A DNA stretch of 64,000 nucleotides from Archaeoglobus profundus DSM 5631 (GCF_000025285.1 NC_013741.1:744001-808000), one strand, 5' to 3'. Positions 41,140 to 51,544 are shown, counted from the first letter of the stretch. The notes: generated by a model from the sequence alone, not told the origin. Numbers and translations are program-made.

Positions 41140-42395
41140 AATAGGAAGTCAGGTATTCTCTGCTTATAAATCAAGTCACCGTAACTTTCTCTCTCTCTTA
41201 CAACGTACCACCTACTTCCATCAACCAAAACTTCTGCACATCTTGGTCTTCCATTGTACTGGCTACTCATAACGAAACCGTAAGCACCCGTATCAAATAT
41301 CGCAATTAAATCACCCTTTTCTACCTTCGGAAGTTTCCTATCCTCAGCTAAGATATCTCCGCTCTCGCATATTGGCCCGACTATTGTGTAAGTCTCTTCA
41401 GCTTCTTTGTCCATCTTGTTCGCAACCGCAACTCTATGATAAGCGTTGTATAGGACTGGTCTTATAAGTAGATTAAATCCAGCATCTACTGCAACAAAGT
41501 TCTTGTAAGCTTTCTTTACAGCATTGACTTTCGTTAGCAGTATCGTCGTGTTGCCAACAAGACTTCTCCCCGGCTCTAGGTATAGCTTTGGATCCGAATT
41601 CAGCTCCTTCTTTCTTTCATTAAAAACGGGTAATATTTCATTCGCAAAATCCTGTGGTGTAGGTGCTCCCTCGCCAGTATAATCTATGGCCAAACCACCG
41701 CCTATGTCCAAAAACCTGATTTCTACACCGAGTTTCTCAATCTCAACCGCCAAATCAAATAATCTGTTTAGAGCTTCGACAAAAGGATCTATTTCCTTTA
41801 TCTGACTTCCTATGTGGCAGTGTATTCCGACTGGCTTTACATTTGGAAGTTCTACAGCCTTTTTGTAAGCTTCCAGAGCAATATCCCATGGTATTCCAAA
41901 TTTTGATGTTTTCAATCCTGTTGCAATCTTTGGATGCGTCTTTGGATCAATATCTGGATTTACCCTGAAAGCAATCTCAACTATCTTACCTTTCTTTTCA
42001 GCAATCTTTTGGATTGTATAAAGCTCGTCTAAGCTATCAACGCTGAATTTAACGTTACAATCAATTCCCATCTCTATTTCTTCATCGCTCTTGGAATTTC
42101 CATTGAAAAGTAATTTATTGGAAGGGAATCCGGCCAGCCTAGCCATGTAAAGTTCCCCACCACTGAAAACATCCGCTCCAAATCCATGTTTTGCAATTAT
42201 CCTCATTATTGCCAAGTTATTGTTAGCTTTAACAGCGTAAAGGATCTCGGCATCTGGAAATGCTCTCTTATAGGCTTCGATGTTCTCCTCGAGCTTAGCT
42301 TTAGACGTTATGTAGAGAGGAGTCCCAAGCTCTTCAGCTAGCTCTACAACACTGACATCCTCAACATGCAGAACACCGTCTATGACCTTGAACAT
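41136..42395 (-). CDS. lysA: Diaminopimelate decarboxylase
   Basis: About 419 aa. PLP lysine in ILYAVKANNNLAIM (about 55), GVEIRFLDIGGGLAIDY (Gly-rich phosphate loop), LYLEPGRSLVG, and VGPICESGDILAEDR near the end are LysA signatures. Last step of lysine synthesis. ATG 42395 chosen; an ATG at 42401 is two residues upstream. Confidence 0.95.
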   Translation of the reverse strand: MFKVIDGVLHVEDVSVVELAEELGTPLYITSKAKLEENIEAYKRAFPDAEILYAVKANNNLAIMRIIAKHGFGADVFSGGELYMARLAGFPSNKLLFNGNSKSDEEIEMGIDCNVKFSVDSLDELYTIQKIAEKKGKIVEIAFRVNPDIDPKTHPKIATGLKTSKFGIPWDIALEAYKKAVELPNVKPVGIHCHIGSQIKEIDPFVEALNRLFDLAVEIEKLGVEIRFLDIGGGLAIDYTGEGAPTPQDFANEILPVFNERKKELNSDPKLYLEPGRSLVGNTTILLTKVNAVKKAYKNFVAVDAGFNLLIRPVLYNAYHRVAVANKMDKEAEETYTIVGPICESGDILAEDRKLPKVEKGDLIAIFDTGAYGFVMSSQYNGRPRCAEVLVDGSRWYVVRERESYGDLIYKQRIPDFLL

Positions 42396-42452
42396 GATCA
42401 CACAATGACTTCACTTAATTAAGTTTTTCAGTTCTGCAGGCAAATGTAATTC

Positions 42453-42992
42453 ATGAAGTTCAAGGGAAAACATTCGGAAGTTTACGTTAGAAATAGTAAA
42501 GCGGTAAAGGTGTTTAAGCCTGAGTTCAAGTACAACTTTTGGAAGGAAGTTAGATACCTAACGGTGCTTCAGAAAAGGGGTTTTGTCCCCGAAATATACG
42601 ATTTCGATCCGAACGAACTTACCATAGAGATGGAGTTCATTGATGGGATTATGATAAAGGATTTCGTTAAAGAGAGAGATTTCGAAGAAGTTGTAGATGT
42701 TCTTAAGAAGTGCCTAGACATCTGTTTCTACCTAGACAGAATGAGAATTCAGAAGGAGGAGATGAATCATCCACAGAAGCATATAATAATAGGTGATAGG
42801 GTAGTCTTCATAGACTTTGAAAGAGCCTACGATAGCCCAAATCCTAGCAATGTTACACAGTTCTTGGAGTATATTAGAAAGGTTACGGGGTTTAAGGCAG
42901 ATATCGAACTTGTAAAGAGATATAAGGAATACTATAGAATTGGAGACTACAACATACTCAAAGCCAACGTCTTTAGCGCTTACAAATCTTGA
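42453..42992 (+). CDS. Small RIO/Bud32-like protein kinase (COG2112-type)
   Basis: 179 aa. Reduced kinase fold: Lys in [10 protein letters not shown], Glu in WKEVRYL, hinge [12 protein letters not shown], catalytic region [10 protein letters not shown] and metal site [10 protein letters not shown] (DFE replaces DFG). COG2112 members are predicted archaeal Ser/Thr kinases with unknown substrates. 3' end overlaps guaA subunit by 20 bp. Confidence 0.8.
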   Translation: MKFKGKHSEVYVRNSKAVKVFKPEFKYNFWKEVRYLTVLQKRGFVPEIYDFDPNELTIEMEFIDGIMIKDFVKERDFEEVVDVLKKCLDICFYLDRMRIQKEEMNHPQKHIIIGDRVVFIDFERAYDSPNPSNVTQFLEYIRKVTGFKADIELVKRYKEYYRIGDYNILKANVFSAYKS

Positions 42993-43527
42993 CGAAGTTC
43001 CTGTAGAAATCAACCCCGTATTCAGTGTGATAAACTTCAGGATGCCACTGAACTCCGTATATTGGCTTACTTTTATGTCTCATAGCTTCTATTTCACAAA
43101 TTTCAGATTTTGCTAAGAGTTTAAAGTCTTTGGGCAGCTTTTTCACCTCATCCATGTGACTTGCCCAAGCCTTAAACTCCTTCGGAATTCCCTCAAAGAT
43201 CTCATCGTCTTCAACTACCTTAATTTTGACTTCGGCGTATCCCCCAGCTTTACCTTTTCCAACTTCTCCACCGAAAACTTTGGCAATCAACTGGTGACCT
43301 AGACAAACACCCAGAATGGGTATGTCGAGCTCCTTAACATAGAGCTCACAGTTGCCCGTTCTATCTAAAGAAGGTCCACCACCCAAAACAAGTCCGTCAA
43401 CGTCTTTAAGTTCTTCCACTGGCGTAGTATTGGGGATGAGCTTCGTTTCGACTCCCAAATCTCTCAGTGTCCGATGTATGAGGTGGTTGTACTGTCCGTA
43501 GTTGTAGACAACGTATATTTTTACCAT
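42973..43527 (-). CDS. guaAA: GMP synthase, glutamine amidotransferase subunit
   Basis: 184 aa. Class I amidotransferase triad: nucleophile in [10 protein letters not shown] (about 74), VQWHPEV with His and Glu (about 163-167). [15 protein letters not shown] forms the oxyanion part. Archaea encode the amidotransferase and ATP-pyrophosphatase of GMP synthase as separate genes; the partner is not in the window. Confidence 0.93.
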   Translation of the reverse strand: MVKIYVVYNYGQYNHLIHRTLRDLGVETKLIPNTTPVEELKDVDGLVLGGGPSLDRTGNCELYVKELDIPILGVCLGHQLIAKVFGGEVGKGKAGGYAEVKIKVVEDDEIFEGIPKEFKAWASHMDEVKKLPKDFKLLAKSEICEIEAMRHKSKPIYGVQWHPEVYHTEYGVDFYRNFVKICKR

Positions 43528-43558
43528 CGAACGTAGTTACTTTTGAGTGTATTTAACG

Positions 43559-44812
43559 TTATTCAAGTAGCTCGAGCAAAGTTTCTTCTCCCTTTTCCCT
43601 TCTAAACAATCTGAATAACCTCTTCCTAGCGACGGTTATTTCAAATTCTCTGCTTAATTCTCCAACACTCGATCTGGCATTCACTATAACTTTGAATGTC
43701 CCTTCGTACTTCGGAACGATTTTTACATCACTTCTAACGACCATACCCCTTCTAACGGGTGGAAATTCAATCATTTTTGGCTCAACTTCGAAGTACTTTT
43801 CAAGATCTGTTAGATCAACGACCAAGTTCTCTACAACATCGTGCAGAACATTCTTGTAGCCAATTTTAACATTAAAGGCCTCGTTGATGTAAACTTTTTT
43901 CGGAAGTTCAACAACGAGTTGCAACCTTTCAAGCTCTTCAATCGCTGTAAGTATGAACTCGTAACTTCTTCCGTACTCTCTCCTCTTGAAGTATTTCTTA
44001 GCTTGCTTAACTAGTCTTTTGACACTTTTAGGCTTTAGATCTTTGGAGAGCTTTAACAGAGATTTAATCTCATCTATCTTCCTCTGGACGAGTATATGAG
44101 GAAGGGGCAGGAACTTGAAATCGTACTCCTCTCTAACAACCTCTACGATCCTACCCTCGAAATCGAACTTTACCTTGCTACCGTACGTATAAGCAGTTAT
44201 GCCGTCATCACCGAATTTAACGTCATACACAATTCCGTCGAGCTTTTTGCTCCATAGAACGTGTCCATCTCTAGTCAAAAGTATCAGATCGTTGTAGTTG
44301 GAAACTGCAACAGCGTATCCAACTCTCACAAGATTTGCCTTTAAATGTAGTTTCCATAGCTCTTCTCCTTCAGAGTTGAGACATTTTATACCTTTATCTG
44401 TAGCAACGATGAAGATTTCTCCGTCAAAATCCAAGGCTAAGACTTTTCCAACCCTCTTAGAGAGTACTTTCTCACCACTCCCGTTCAATACCAAGACTTT
44501 CTTACCAACACCTACAGCAACCTTATCGTTACGGCAACTTACGGCATTAGCCTTAATCTTCTTCCTCCAGATTATATTTCCTTCAGGACCGATCAAAGCA
44601 ACTTCATTCTCAGTTCTGACAGCTATGGTCTTGTCAACAGAGATCTCGAATATAGGTTTGTCAAAACTTACAACGAAATTTCTTCCGACGAGAATATTTT
44701 CATAGCAAACTATCTCCCCCCTTTTACAGTAAACCCATCTGTCCGCAGGCTTGATCAGCTTAATTTCTTTCGCCTCTTCAAGCTGAGTTTCCATTGCCTC
44801 TACTTGACACAT
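43559..44812 (-). CDS. Beta-propeller (PQQ-like repeat) protein with C-terminal Ig-like domain
   Basis: 417 aa, no signal peptide. Residues 20-230 contain six or so short strand repeats (GPEGNIIWRKKIKANAV, NSEGEELWKLHLKANLV, TRDGHVLWSKKLDG) typical of PQQ-like propellers. A helical stretch (about 240-300) follows, then a beta sandwich (about 305-400, NVKIGYKNVLHDVVENLVVD). Cytosolic scaffold or binding protein; function unknown. Confidence 0.7.
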   Translation of the reverse strand: MCQVEAMETQLEEAKEIKLIKPADRWVYCKRGEIVCYENILVGRNFVVSFDKPIFEISVDKTIAVRTENEVALIGPEGNIIWRKKIKANAVSCRNDKVAVGVGKKVLVLNGSGEKVLSKRVGKVLALDFDGEIFIVATDKGIKCLNSEGEELWKLHLKANLVRVGYAVAVSNYNDLILLTRDGHVLWSKKLDGIVYDVKFGDDGITAYTYGSKVKFDFEGRIVEVVREEYDFKFLPLPHILVQRKIDEIKSLLKLSKDLKPKSVKRLVKQAKKYFKRREYGRSYEFILTAIEELERLQLVVELPKKVYINEAFNVKIGYKNVLHDVVENLVVDLTDLEKYFEVEPKMIEFPPVRRGMVVRSDVKIVPKYEGTFKVIVNARSSVGELSREFEITVARKRLFRLFRREKGEETLLELLE

Positions 44813-44878
44813 TCTTAAATATAAATTTGACCTAAGAGAAACCGAAACATTTATTGAGTCAGCACAGTTCTAAGTCTC

Positions 44879-45727
44879 GTGAGGCAGTTCATAGAGGTCA
44901 TAAAACCTAAGCAAACCGCTTTACTGATGATTACTTGCGTTGTAGCTTATCTAGTATCCCTCAGGAGCTTGAGTATAGATATAGTTCACTTTCTAAAAGC
45001 TATGATATCGACCTTTCTAGCCGTAGCCGGAACAACCGCTCTGAACATGTGGCTCGATAGAGATATAGATGCTTTGATGTGCAGAACTAGAAACAGACCT
45101 GTACCCTCTGGAAAGTTAAGCCCTAAAACATGTATGATCTATGGATCTACCCTATTCATCTCTGGTTTTTTGATAGGATTAACCGTTAACGTCGTGCTTG
45201 CAATCGTGCTGCTCTTGGGATTGATATTTGACATTGTGATATATACTATTCTTCTGAAGCGCAAAAGTCCATATTCGATAGTCCTAGGCGGATTCGCTGG
45301 AGCTATGCCCGCTCTAGCAGGTTGGTGTGCAGTTAGAGAAGTGGACATCTTAGGTGGTCTACTCTTGGCCACCATAGTCTTACTATGGATTCCCGCACAC
45401 ATCTGGTACATCACCATGCATTACGAGGACGATTACAGAAAGGCAAACATACCGATGTATCCTCTCGTTGTGGGAATGGAGAAGGCATCTTGGGCGATAG
45501 TCTTCTGTACAGCATTAATGTTGATTGTAGTCGCCCTCCTATACATAGTAGCGGATTTAAGTCTCCTTTACCTAGTATTATCAACTCTCGTCGTATCTTA
45601 CTTCCTGTACAAAGCTGTAAGATTCGCAAAGGCGCCGGATAGGGTTAAAGCCAGAAAGATGTACAAGCTTGCGAGCGTGACCTTAGGAATTGTCTACATC
45701 TCCATGCTTTTCGGAATCTTTGGCTGA
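44879..45727 (+). CDS. ctaB: Heme o synthase (protoheme IX farnesyltransferase)
   Basis: 282 aa, GTG start, seven to nine membrane helices. UbiA-type prenyl diphosphate sites NMWLDRDIDALMCRTRNRP (first Asp-rich motif) and YEDDYRKANIPMYP (second). Uses a polyprenyl diphosphate and heme b to make heme o. The 3' end overlaps the convergent RsbRD-like gene by 45 bp. Confidence 0.88.
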   Translation: MRQFIEVIKPKQTALLMITCVVAYLVSLRSLSIDIVHFLKAMISTFLAVAGTTALNMWLDRDIDALMCRTRNRPVPSGKLSPKTCMIYGSTLFISGFLIGLTVNVVLAIVLLLGLIFDIVIYTILLKRKSPYSIVLGGFAGAMPALAGWCAVREVDILGGLLLATIVLLWIPAHIWYITMHYEDDYRKANIPMYPLVVGMEKASWAIVFCTALMLIVVALLYIVADLSLLYLVLSTLVVSYFLYKAVRFAKAPDRVKARKMYKLASVTLGIVYISMLFGIFG

Positions 45728-46228
45728 AATCTTTTGAATTCCTTCAGGAGGCTTATCAAATCCTCTCTCAAGGAATGGACAGTGCTTCATGCAGAATTCA
45801 AACTGCTTCATTTGGGCCTTTAGCTCGAACTCCATCTGCTTGTATTTGGCTTTATAAAGTTCCTCTCGCGCATTCATGTAAAGGTCAAAGGCCTTGCATA
45901 TCACAACACTTAAACGCCTATCAAGCTCAAGCAACTCATCCTTGTTAAGGTTGATCTTGTTGAGCACTATTTCTCTCAAGTAAAAGAGAGTACCTATACT
46001 CCCTCCTGCAGACAACCTCGAGTCAGTTGCCAAGTATCTCATGAGATAATCGAGAGATGAATCCAGATCCTTGTAGTTGTTTTCAGCTATAGCATAAACT
46101 ATTCCCTTGGCACACTCATCTAAGAAGTCGACTATCTCCACTGGAGGTCTGATAGGGTATCTCTTCAGGAAAAGCTCCCTAAACTCTTTAGCTATGTCGT
46201 CCTTCTTTTTTTCTAATTCCTTCAGCAT
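45683..46228 (-). CDS. RsbRD N-terminal-domain protein
   Basis: About 181 aa, all helical. KELEKKKDDIAKEFRELFLKRYP at the start and SAGGSIGTLFYLREIVL in the middle match the RsbRD_N sensor-like domain, common in sulfate reducers next to electron-transfer genes. A C-terminal CMKHCPFLERG adds a Cys pair. No effector domain attached. ATG 46228 preferred (family starts LKEL), frame open to 46255. Confidence 0.72.
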   Translation of the reverse strand: MLKELEKKKDDIAKEFRELFLKRYPIRPPVEIVDFLDECAKGIVYAIAENNYKDLDSSLDYLMRYLATDSRLSAGGSIGTLFYLREIVLNKINLNKDELLELDRRLSVVICKAFDLYMNAREELYKAKYKQMEFELKAQMKQFEFCMKHCPFLERGFDKPPEGIQKISAKDSEKHGDVDNS

Positions 46229-46267
46229 AAAAATAGAGATGTTCGGGCGTTTCAAACAGTTTTCGGT

Positions 46268-46618
46268 TTACCATGGATGAGTGCCGACTATTACCTCCTT
46301 ATTTGTGAAGTTCTTTACAGTCTCTACAAGCTTATCCAGATTCATCGGGCAGCCGCCCATACTCGTAGCAGCCTTTATGCAGTTTCCTATAAATACCACA
46401 TCAAAGTCGTCGAACCCTTCAATCCACTTCTTGTAAAGCTTCAATCTCGGAATAACAAATCCCGGACAACCACCACATCCCAATATTCCTACAATATCCA
46501 CCTTATCGAACTTTTCAAAGTTTCCAAGCCTCTCTCTTGCCGCAGTAAGACATCTCTCACAGCCTATACAAACTCTATCTCTAATCTTTTCGCAACATAT
46601 TATCAAAGCTTTCACCAT
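46268..46618 (-). CDS. CGGC-domain metal-binding protein
   Basis: 116 aa. CIGCERCLTAA, GILGCGGCPGFVIPRL, NCIKAATSMGGCP and a final THPW match the small CGGC family. Many Cys in pairs suggest a metal or iron-sulfur site. Function unknown. Next to the RsbRD-like gene in the same direction. Confidence 0.85.
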   Translation of the reverse strand: MVKALIICCEKIRDRVCIGCERCLTAARERLGNFEKFDKVDIVGILGCGGCPGFVIPRLKLYKKWIEGFDDFDVVFIGNCIKAATSMGGCPMNLDKLVETVKNFTNKEVIVGTHPW

Positions 46619-46718
46619 TTTCGATCACCCAAAAAATAAGGTTTAACAACAATTTAAAGATTTCTATATTCGCAATTCATCAGAAACGTATTTAAACAAA
46701 GTAGTGATGGGCGGTGTG

Positions 46719-47318
46719 ATGCAAGGGGTAGTCGAGTACGAATATCTCATTCCTCCGGATGAGTACCTAGCCGCTGGCGTTCACATAGGCACTCAGATAA
46801 GAACAGGCGACATGAAGAAGTTCATATACAAGGTAAGACCTGACGGACTTTACGTCTTAGACATTAAGAAGCTTGATGAGAGAATAAGAATTGCAGGAAA
46901 GTTCTTGGCAAGATTCGAGCCTTCAAAAATCCTTGCAGTCTCAGCAAGGCAGTACGGCCAAAAGCCAGTGATGATGTTCGCCAGAGCTGTTGGATGCGAT
47001 TATGTCATTGGAAGGTTCATACCGGGAACGCTCACGAATCCAATGCTTAAGGAGTACAGAGAGCCAGATGTAGTAATAGTCACCGATCCGGCCATAGATA
47101 AACAGGCAGTTGAAGAGGCGACTAGAGTGGGAATCCCAGTGGTAGCTCTGTGCGATACGAACAACTCGACTGCAAATGTGGACTTGGTAATTCCTACAAA
47201 CAACAAGGGTAGAAAGGCATTGGCACTTGTATACTGGTTGCTTGCAAGAGAAGTACTTAGAAACAGGGGAGTTGAGGAGTTCCCCTACGCTGTAAGCGAC
47301 TTTGAAGCAGAACTATAA
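46719..47318 (+). CDS. rps2: Small ribosomal subunit protein uS2
   Basis: 199 aa. [75 protein letters not shown] are conserved archaeal S2 segments. TATTTAAAC (about 46689-46697) lies some 22-30 nt upstream, arguing for a nearly leaderless start at ATG 46719. Followed by two cotranscribed genes. Confidence 0.96.
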   Translation: MQGVVEYEYLIPPDEYLAAGVHIGTQIRTGDMKKFIYKVRPDGLYVLDIKKLDERIRIAGKFLARFEPSKILAVSARQYGQKPVMMFARAVGCDYVIGRFIPGTLTNPMLKEYREPDVVIVTDPAIDKQAVEEATRVGIPVVALCDTNNSTANVDLVIPTNNKGRKALALVYWLLAREVLRNRGVEEFPYAVSDFEAEL

Positions 47319-47659
47319 TGCCGGACTACTTGGTAGTTTTACAGGGCGCTTGGATAGTTAGGAATGTCAAGACAGTAAAAGATGCAATGAACATAGCCGT
47401 CGCTGAAGCTGGTAAGAGGTTACACCCCGATTTAGATTTCGTAGAGATTGATGTTGGTGTGACTCAGTGTCCAAAGTGCGGTGAAAACCTAAAAAGCGTT
47501 TTTTTAGTTGCCAACACAGCTTTAGTTGGCTTAATATTTGAGATGAAGGTTTTCAACGCTCAAAGCAAGGAGCATGCAATTAGGATAGCTAAGGCGGAGC
47601 TTGGAAAGCGATTGCAGAGAGTTCCACTCGAAGTGGTTGATGTTGTTGAGTTGGAATGA
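47318..47659 (+). CDS. UPF0212 (DUF555) protein
   Basis: 113 aa. Opens [15 protein letters not shown] and contains SEAGKR-like [19 protein letters not shown], the conserved start of this archaeal family, plus CPKCGE (one zinc-ribbon half). Function unknown. Starts on the last base of the rps2 stop. Confidence 0.88.
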   Translation: MPDYLVVLQGAWIVRNVKTVKDAMNIAVAEAGKRLHPDLDFVEIDVGVTQCPKCGENLKSVFLVANTALVGLIFEMKVFNAQSKEHAIRIAKAELGKRLQRVPLEVVDVVELE

Positions 47660-48396
47660 TTTTGAAGGAAATTGAAAGTTCAGACGGAGTTTTGGAAGTT
47701 GTAGATGCCAGATGTCCGAATGAGCTGAGATGTATCAAGCTTGAAGATAAAATAGAAGAGCTGGGAAAACCATTTTGGATAATAATAAACAAGGTTGATC
47801 TGGTTCCGAAAGAGTTCGCAGATAGATGCAAGAAATTTTTGAAACGGGAAAGTAATGCCGTTGATGTTATTCACGTTTCAAGTAAGAAGTTCTACGGTTT
47901 TTGGATACTAAGGAGAAGCTTGAAAAACTACTTTAAAGACACAGATAAAAAGGTTAAACTAGTGTTGATAGGTTATCCAAATGTGGGAAAATCGAGCCTG
48001 ATAAACATGCTCGCGCAGTATACGGCAGCGTCGACAGCTCCAGTTCCCGGTCACACGAAAGGTAAGCAGTGGATTAGAATCAGTGGGAAAATCGTTCTCT
48101 CCGACACACCGGGAATAATTCCAAGGGAGTATGCCAGCAAGGACTGGGCTAAGATACTCTTCCCACGAGATGTTGAGGAATCGGCTCTTATTCTCCTTGA
48201 AAAGATCGAAAAAGCTGAAGGTTCGAACTTTAAGGAACTCTACGGCTTTGATCCCAAGGCCGATGAAGATACACTTGTTAAGATCGCTCAGAGGTTTGGA
48301 TATCTTAAAAAGGGAGGAGAACCAGATACTCATAGAGCCAGTCAGAAGATTCTAAGCGATTGGAATAGTTGTAGGTTAACAGCATGGTGGTTGTGA
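47656..48396 (+). CDS. Circularly permuted GTPase (YlqF/RbgA-NOG2-like)
   Basis: 246 aa. G motifs occur in order G4-G1-G3: NKVDLVP (about 36), [12 protein letters not shown] (about 106), DTPGI (about 150). A C-terminal helical extension follows. Members help assemble the large ribosomal subunit. In operon with rps2 and UPF0212, fitting that role. Confidence 0.88.
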   Translation: MILKEIESSDGVLEVVDARCPNELRCIKLEDKIEELGKPFWIIINKVDLVPKEFADRCKKFLKRESNAVDVIHVSSKKFYGFWILRRSLKNYFKDTDKKVKLVLIGYPNVGKSSLINMLAQYTAASTAPVPGHTKGKQWIRISGKIVLSDTPGIIPREYASKDWAKILFPRDVEESALILLEKIEKAEGSNFKELYGFDPKADEDTLVKIAQRFGYLKKGGEPDTHRASQKILSDWNSCRLTAWWL

Positions 48397-48658
48397 CAGT
48401 CCAACTTTGTGTCAAGTCTCATCTGTTTTTGTTTTAATTGGCTTGAGATTTCCAGTTATTCTTGTTGCACAAAAACATCAATCTATATTTTTTCGTGAAA
48501 TAATATTTTTTATGTGTCTATGCATGATACAATGAAATATTTAATTCAAAATGCAAATCGATAAGTAAGTAATTTGCCTCATTATACTCTTTATGAAAGA
48601 TATTTGAAAAAGTATAAATATTATTATTCTCAAATAGGGTATAGTGAAGGTGTTTCAA

Positions 48659-49405
48659 ATGAAAGCGCAAATATTAGGTTTGGCCATAGTAGTGCTACTT
48701 CTTGGCGCTACAGTGACCATTGTTGAAGCAAAAGGCAACGAGAAGAATGGATTATGTACAGCGATAACTGAAGGTTCTCTTACTTATGGTGAAGAACATT
48801 ACTTGGCGGGACAACCACTACAGCCAGGATTCGATATTTATGGATACAACTACAACGCACATCTGTTTATAGGGTACTTTTGCAATGTGTATCTGGGAGG
48901 CTATGGATTCCCTCCATATGAGGGAGATGACGAGGCTTACTATCAAAGACTCGTGGAAGAAGGATATGCCAACTCTATTGAAGAAGCAAGAGAGTTGATG
49001 GAGAGTGTATGGTGCTGGGAGTACAGGAAAGACTGGTTAGTAATGAAGTGGAACGATGCTTGGCTGAGTAACAAGGACTGCGATGGAGATGGAAAGCTGG
49101 ATACACACTATGGCTACGACAGCTACATAGGCTCTGGAGCGTGGGAAACAAATCACATGTGGGGGACATACGAACTTGATGGAACGATATGCAGATGGGA
49201 GTACTTCGTAAAGATTGTTGCTGTGCCAGAAGATGCATACCTAGAGAATGGAACTTGGTACACGGCGGATGGAACAGAAATCGGTCCAGCCATTTGGGGA
49301 CAATTTGCAGTAATTCAAGAAGTTTATAACGATCCTTGTGGAGGTTACCATGGCATAATGTACCTATCACCCGCTCCGGCTGGCCTTGGTTTCTACGGAA
49401 AATAA
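48659..49405 (+). CDS. Secreted protein with Ca-binding-like loop
   Basis: 248 aa. Signal peptide (about 1-24), then an aromatic-rich domain with several Trp/Tyr/Gly motifs (SIGSGAWETNHMW-like, DWLVMKWNDAWL). NKDCDGDGKLDTH is an EF-hand or type-3 repeat-like calcium loop. Six or more Cys may form disulfides. ATG 48659 has GAAGGTG 7 nt upstream; TATA-like AGTATAAATATT about 48611-48622. Family not recognised. Alone, with long AT-rich flanks. Confidence 0.72.
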   Translation: MKAQILGLAIVVLLLGATVTIVEAKGNEKNGLCTAITEGSLTYGEEHYLAGQPLQPGFDIYGYNYNAHLFIGYFCNVYLGGYGFPPYEGDDEAYYQRLVEEGYANSIEEARELMESVWCWEYRKDWLVMKWNDAWLSNKDCDGDGKLDTHYGYDSYIGSGAWETNHMWGTYELDGTICRWEYFVKIVAVPEDAYLENGTWYTADGTEIGPAIWGQFAVIQEVYNDPCGGYHGIMYLSPAPAGLGFYGK

Positions 49406-49493
49406 TTATTGATTTATTTTTATTCTTATTTTTATTTTTAATGTTTGGAAAGATGCTTTAGCTTTGCTTTAATTTTTCCTTATTGCAGAGAAC

Positions 49494-50293
49494 ATGAGTT
49501 GGTATAGGTCCAAATACGGCTTTGAAACTCAAGCAAAATATCACTCCAACCTTAGAAACTTTCTGGAATGGCTATATAAGAAGACTGGAAACCCATACTT
49601 CAGAGAACTCAAAGAGGTTTTTGAACCTCCAAAGAAGGACTCCAAGAGACTCAACCCAATCCTTATCAGAGAGCCTGACATCCACAACCTGATTAAGGCA
49701 GTTTGGGAGAAGGATCCTACACCCTACCTCAAGCTAAAGCACATCTCAGGAATTCTATTCGCAGCCTACACCGGACAGAGACCGAATTCAACCATTTCAA
49801 AGATAACGGTTAATGAACTCAAAGAAGCCATCAAGAGAGATCACCTCTCCTGTGGATTCCGGAGGAGAAAGATAAGGAGAGAGTCCCTCACTGGGTCCCC
49901 ATTCATCCAGTTCTAAGGGATTGGCTGGAGGTTTATGTGGAAGTCTATGACCCCACTCTAGAAAAGAAACAGAGCAGGGGAATAGCCTTCAGTTATTACA
50001 GCATGAGAAAACTCTTTTACAGGTTGAACATCAAGGCAGTCCACACAGGGAGGAAGATCTCCTTCTCCCACCCTAGGAAGTTCTTTGAACAGATGTGCAA
50101 CAACGTTCTGATGGTCCATCCAGGGCTGAGAGAGTACATCATGGCACACAACACGGGAAGCCTGGATGTTCAAAGTTACGATGGGAAGCTTCCATCTGAA
50201 ATCTACGATCAATACATGATCGCATGGAAGGATGTGAACTTGGTTCCAGAAGAGGTTAGCCTTGAAGAGTTAATCAAAGAGATTGAGTCATAA
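49494..50293 (+). pseudogene. Tyrosine recombinase of the second element, broken
   Basis: A SAM-like core-binding part (YRSKYGFETQAKYHSNL) and catalytic parts (AAYTGQRPNSTISK, SHPRKFFEQM, MAHNTGSLDVQSY) are recognisable, resembling the C-terminal half of the partitioned integrase at 8.4 kb. It looks broken. As its start lies at the left limit of the element and an N-terminal piece lies at the right limit, it probably was its integrase. Confidence 0.7.
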
Positions 50294-50548
50294 AGCCTTC
50301 AACTTTTCTTCAATTTTTGAAACAGCTTCCTTCAACTTCATTATTTCTCCCCAGACATCTAAGCGCTCTTTGATTATTGCTACATCATTACTGATTTTAT
50401 CGATCTTGGCTTCAAGGAGTTCAATCCTTTTACTGAGTTCATTCGTTCTCTTTTCAAGCTCTTCAAGTTTAGTAGTGTGCGTTTTAACCTCTTTAACTAT
50501 ACCCAAGACTTCTTTAACAATCGTTAGGATCTCTTTAATTTGATCCAT
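50288..50548 (-). CDS. Coiled-coil protein
   Basis: 86 aa, almost entirely heptad-like (KLEELEKRTNELSKRIELLE, AIIKERLDVW). No other domain. ATG 50548. Ends inside the last codons of the recombinase. Could be a partition or structural accessory of the second element. Confidence 0.55.
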   Translation of the reverse strand: MDQIKEILTIVKEVLGIVKEVKTHTTKLEELEKRTNELSKRIELLEAKIDKISNDVAIIKERLDVWGEIMKLKEAVSKIEEKLKAL

Positions 50549-50792
50549 GCTAATTGTTTGAGATTTATGTTATATAATTTCTGATGTCATAAATTACATG
50601 GTTTGGACCAGGCATTACAACAGTAATGTCGTTGACGACGGTGTCGAGACAAAGCCTCTTTTTGTTTTTTAACCGAGGGTGATTATACCAAACACTCTCA
50701 TTCAACGGTTTTTATCTAAAAAGATTATGATTTTATAAAAAGACATTCTTAGTTAACCAATTTTACATAAAGCCGAAATAAAAATGATATTT
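50549..50792. other. AT-rich gap with two tiny hairpins
   Basis: 244 bp without a gene. CATTAC-AACA-GTAATG (50613-50628) and GTCG-TTGA-CGAC (50628-50639) form adjoining perfect small hairpins; the rest is AT-rich. No other structure seen. Confidence 0.35.
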
Positions 50793-51110
50793 TTACTTTA
50801 AAGGTTTAACTTTCTTCTTTAACTCTTCAAGTTCATCGAGTAAGTTTTCCCAGATTAGGGAGTCCTCTAAAATTTCACCTAAATCAAATTTTTCCATAAG
50901 CTTTTTTAGACCACTAAATGATTCAACCATTTCAAAGAATTCGTCGAAATCCATTCCATACTTTTGTCTAAGCTTGTTAATTCGCTCTTCAATTTCTCTT
51001 ATCTTTCTTTCTGTCTTTCTTAATTCAATTATCTTATTCTTTCGCATATCCTTTGGATCAAACATTACCTGCAATTTAGCATAACAAGCTTTAAGTATCG
51101 ATCGATTCAT
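50793..51110 (-). CDS. Coiled-coil protein
   Basis: 105 aa at most. A helical coiled coil (RKTERKIREIEERINKLRQ-type) then acidic and a Lys-rich end. No family recognised. An internal ATG at about residue 16 or 22 is possible as start. Confidence 0.5.
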   Translation of the reverse strand: MNRSILKACYAKLQVMFDPKDMRKNKIIELRKTERKIREIEERINKLRQKYGMDFDEFFEMVESFSGLKKLMEKFDLGEILEDSLIWENLLDELEELKKKVKPLK

Positions 51111-51233
51111 CTAATTCATAGAAAAGAATGAATAAATATAAAAGCATTTTTATAATTTTATAATCAGCATAAGATTTATAAGCTTCAAGGTAGTTCCACT
51201 TGATAAGGATGTTCCCTCCTCGTTAGCAAGGGG

Positions 51234-51512
51234 GTGAGATCGGAGGTGTTGAGTAAAATTGTAGGATTCGGGAGGAAGATTGCCAACGCTTGCAAGATGC
51301 TAAAGGACAAAAGAGGAGAGATTACACTATTGGATTGGATCAAAGGAGTAATTGCAGTAACGATCTTAGGTGTTGGAGTTGCTATTCCGATTGTAGTGAA
51401 CACGATTCAAAGCGTAAACGTGAGTGATCCAACAACTAAATTAGTTCTGGGGTTCATTCCTCCTGTTGTGGCAGTATCTTTCCTCATGCTGATTCTTGGC
51501 GGTAGAGAATAA
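51234..51512 (+). CDS. Small two-TM protein with pilin-like leader, capsid candidate
   Basis: Up to 92 aa, start uncertain (GTG 51234 or TTG 51249). KDKRGEITLLDWIKGVI (about 23-39) resembles the processing site of class III signal peptides and of spindle-virus capsid proteins. A hydrophobic helix follows (VIAVTILGVGVAIPIVV), then a second (LVLGFIPPVVAVSFLMLIL). GATTTATAAGC upstream (about 51172-51182) is a TATA box. Either an archaeal pilin-like protein or the capsid protein of the second element. Confidence 0.55.
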   Translation: MRSEVLSKIVGFGRKIANACKMLKDKRGEITLLDWIKGVIAVTILGVGVAIPIVVNTIQSVNVSDPTTKLVLGFIPPVVAVSFLMLILGGRE

Positions 51513-51544
51513 CCTGTTTCTTCTAATTTTTGAGGAGATCAGCT

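Noticed and set aside
49420-49493. Search for a left att copy of tRNA-Ala near the second recombinase
   Set aside because: No stretch matching the tRNA 3' end was found; only a weak resemblance within GGCTTTGAAACTC, likely chance.
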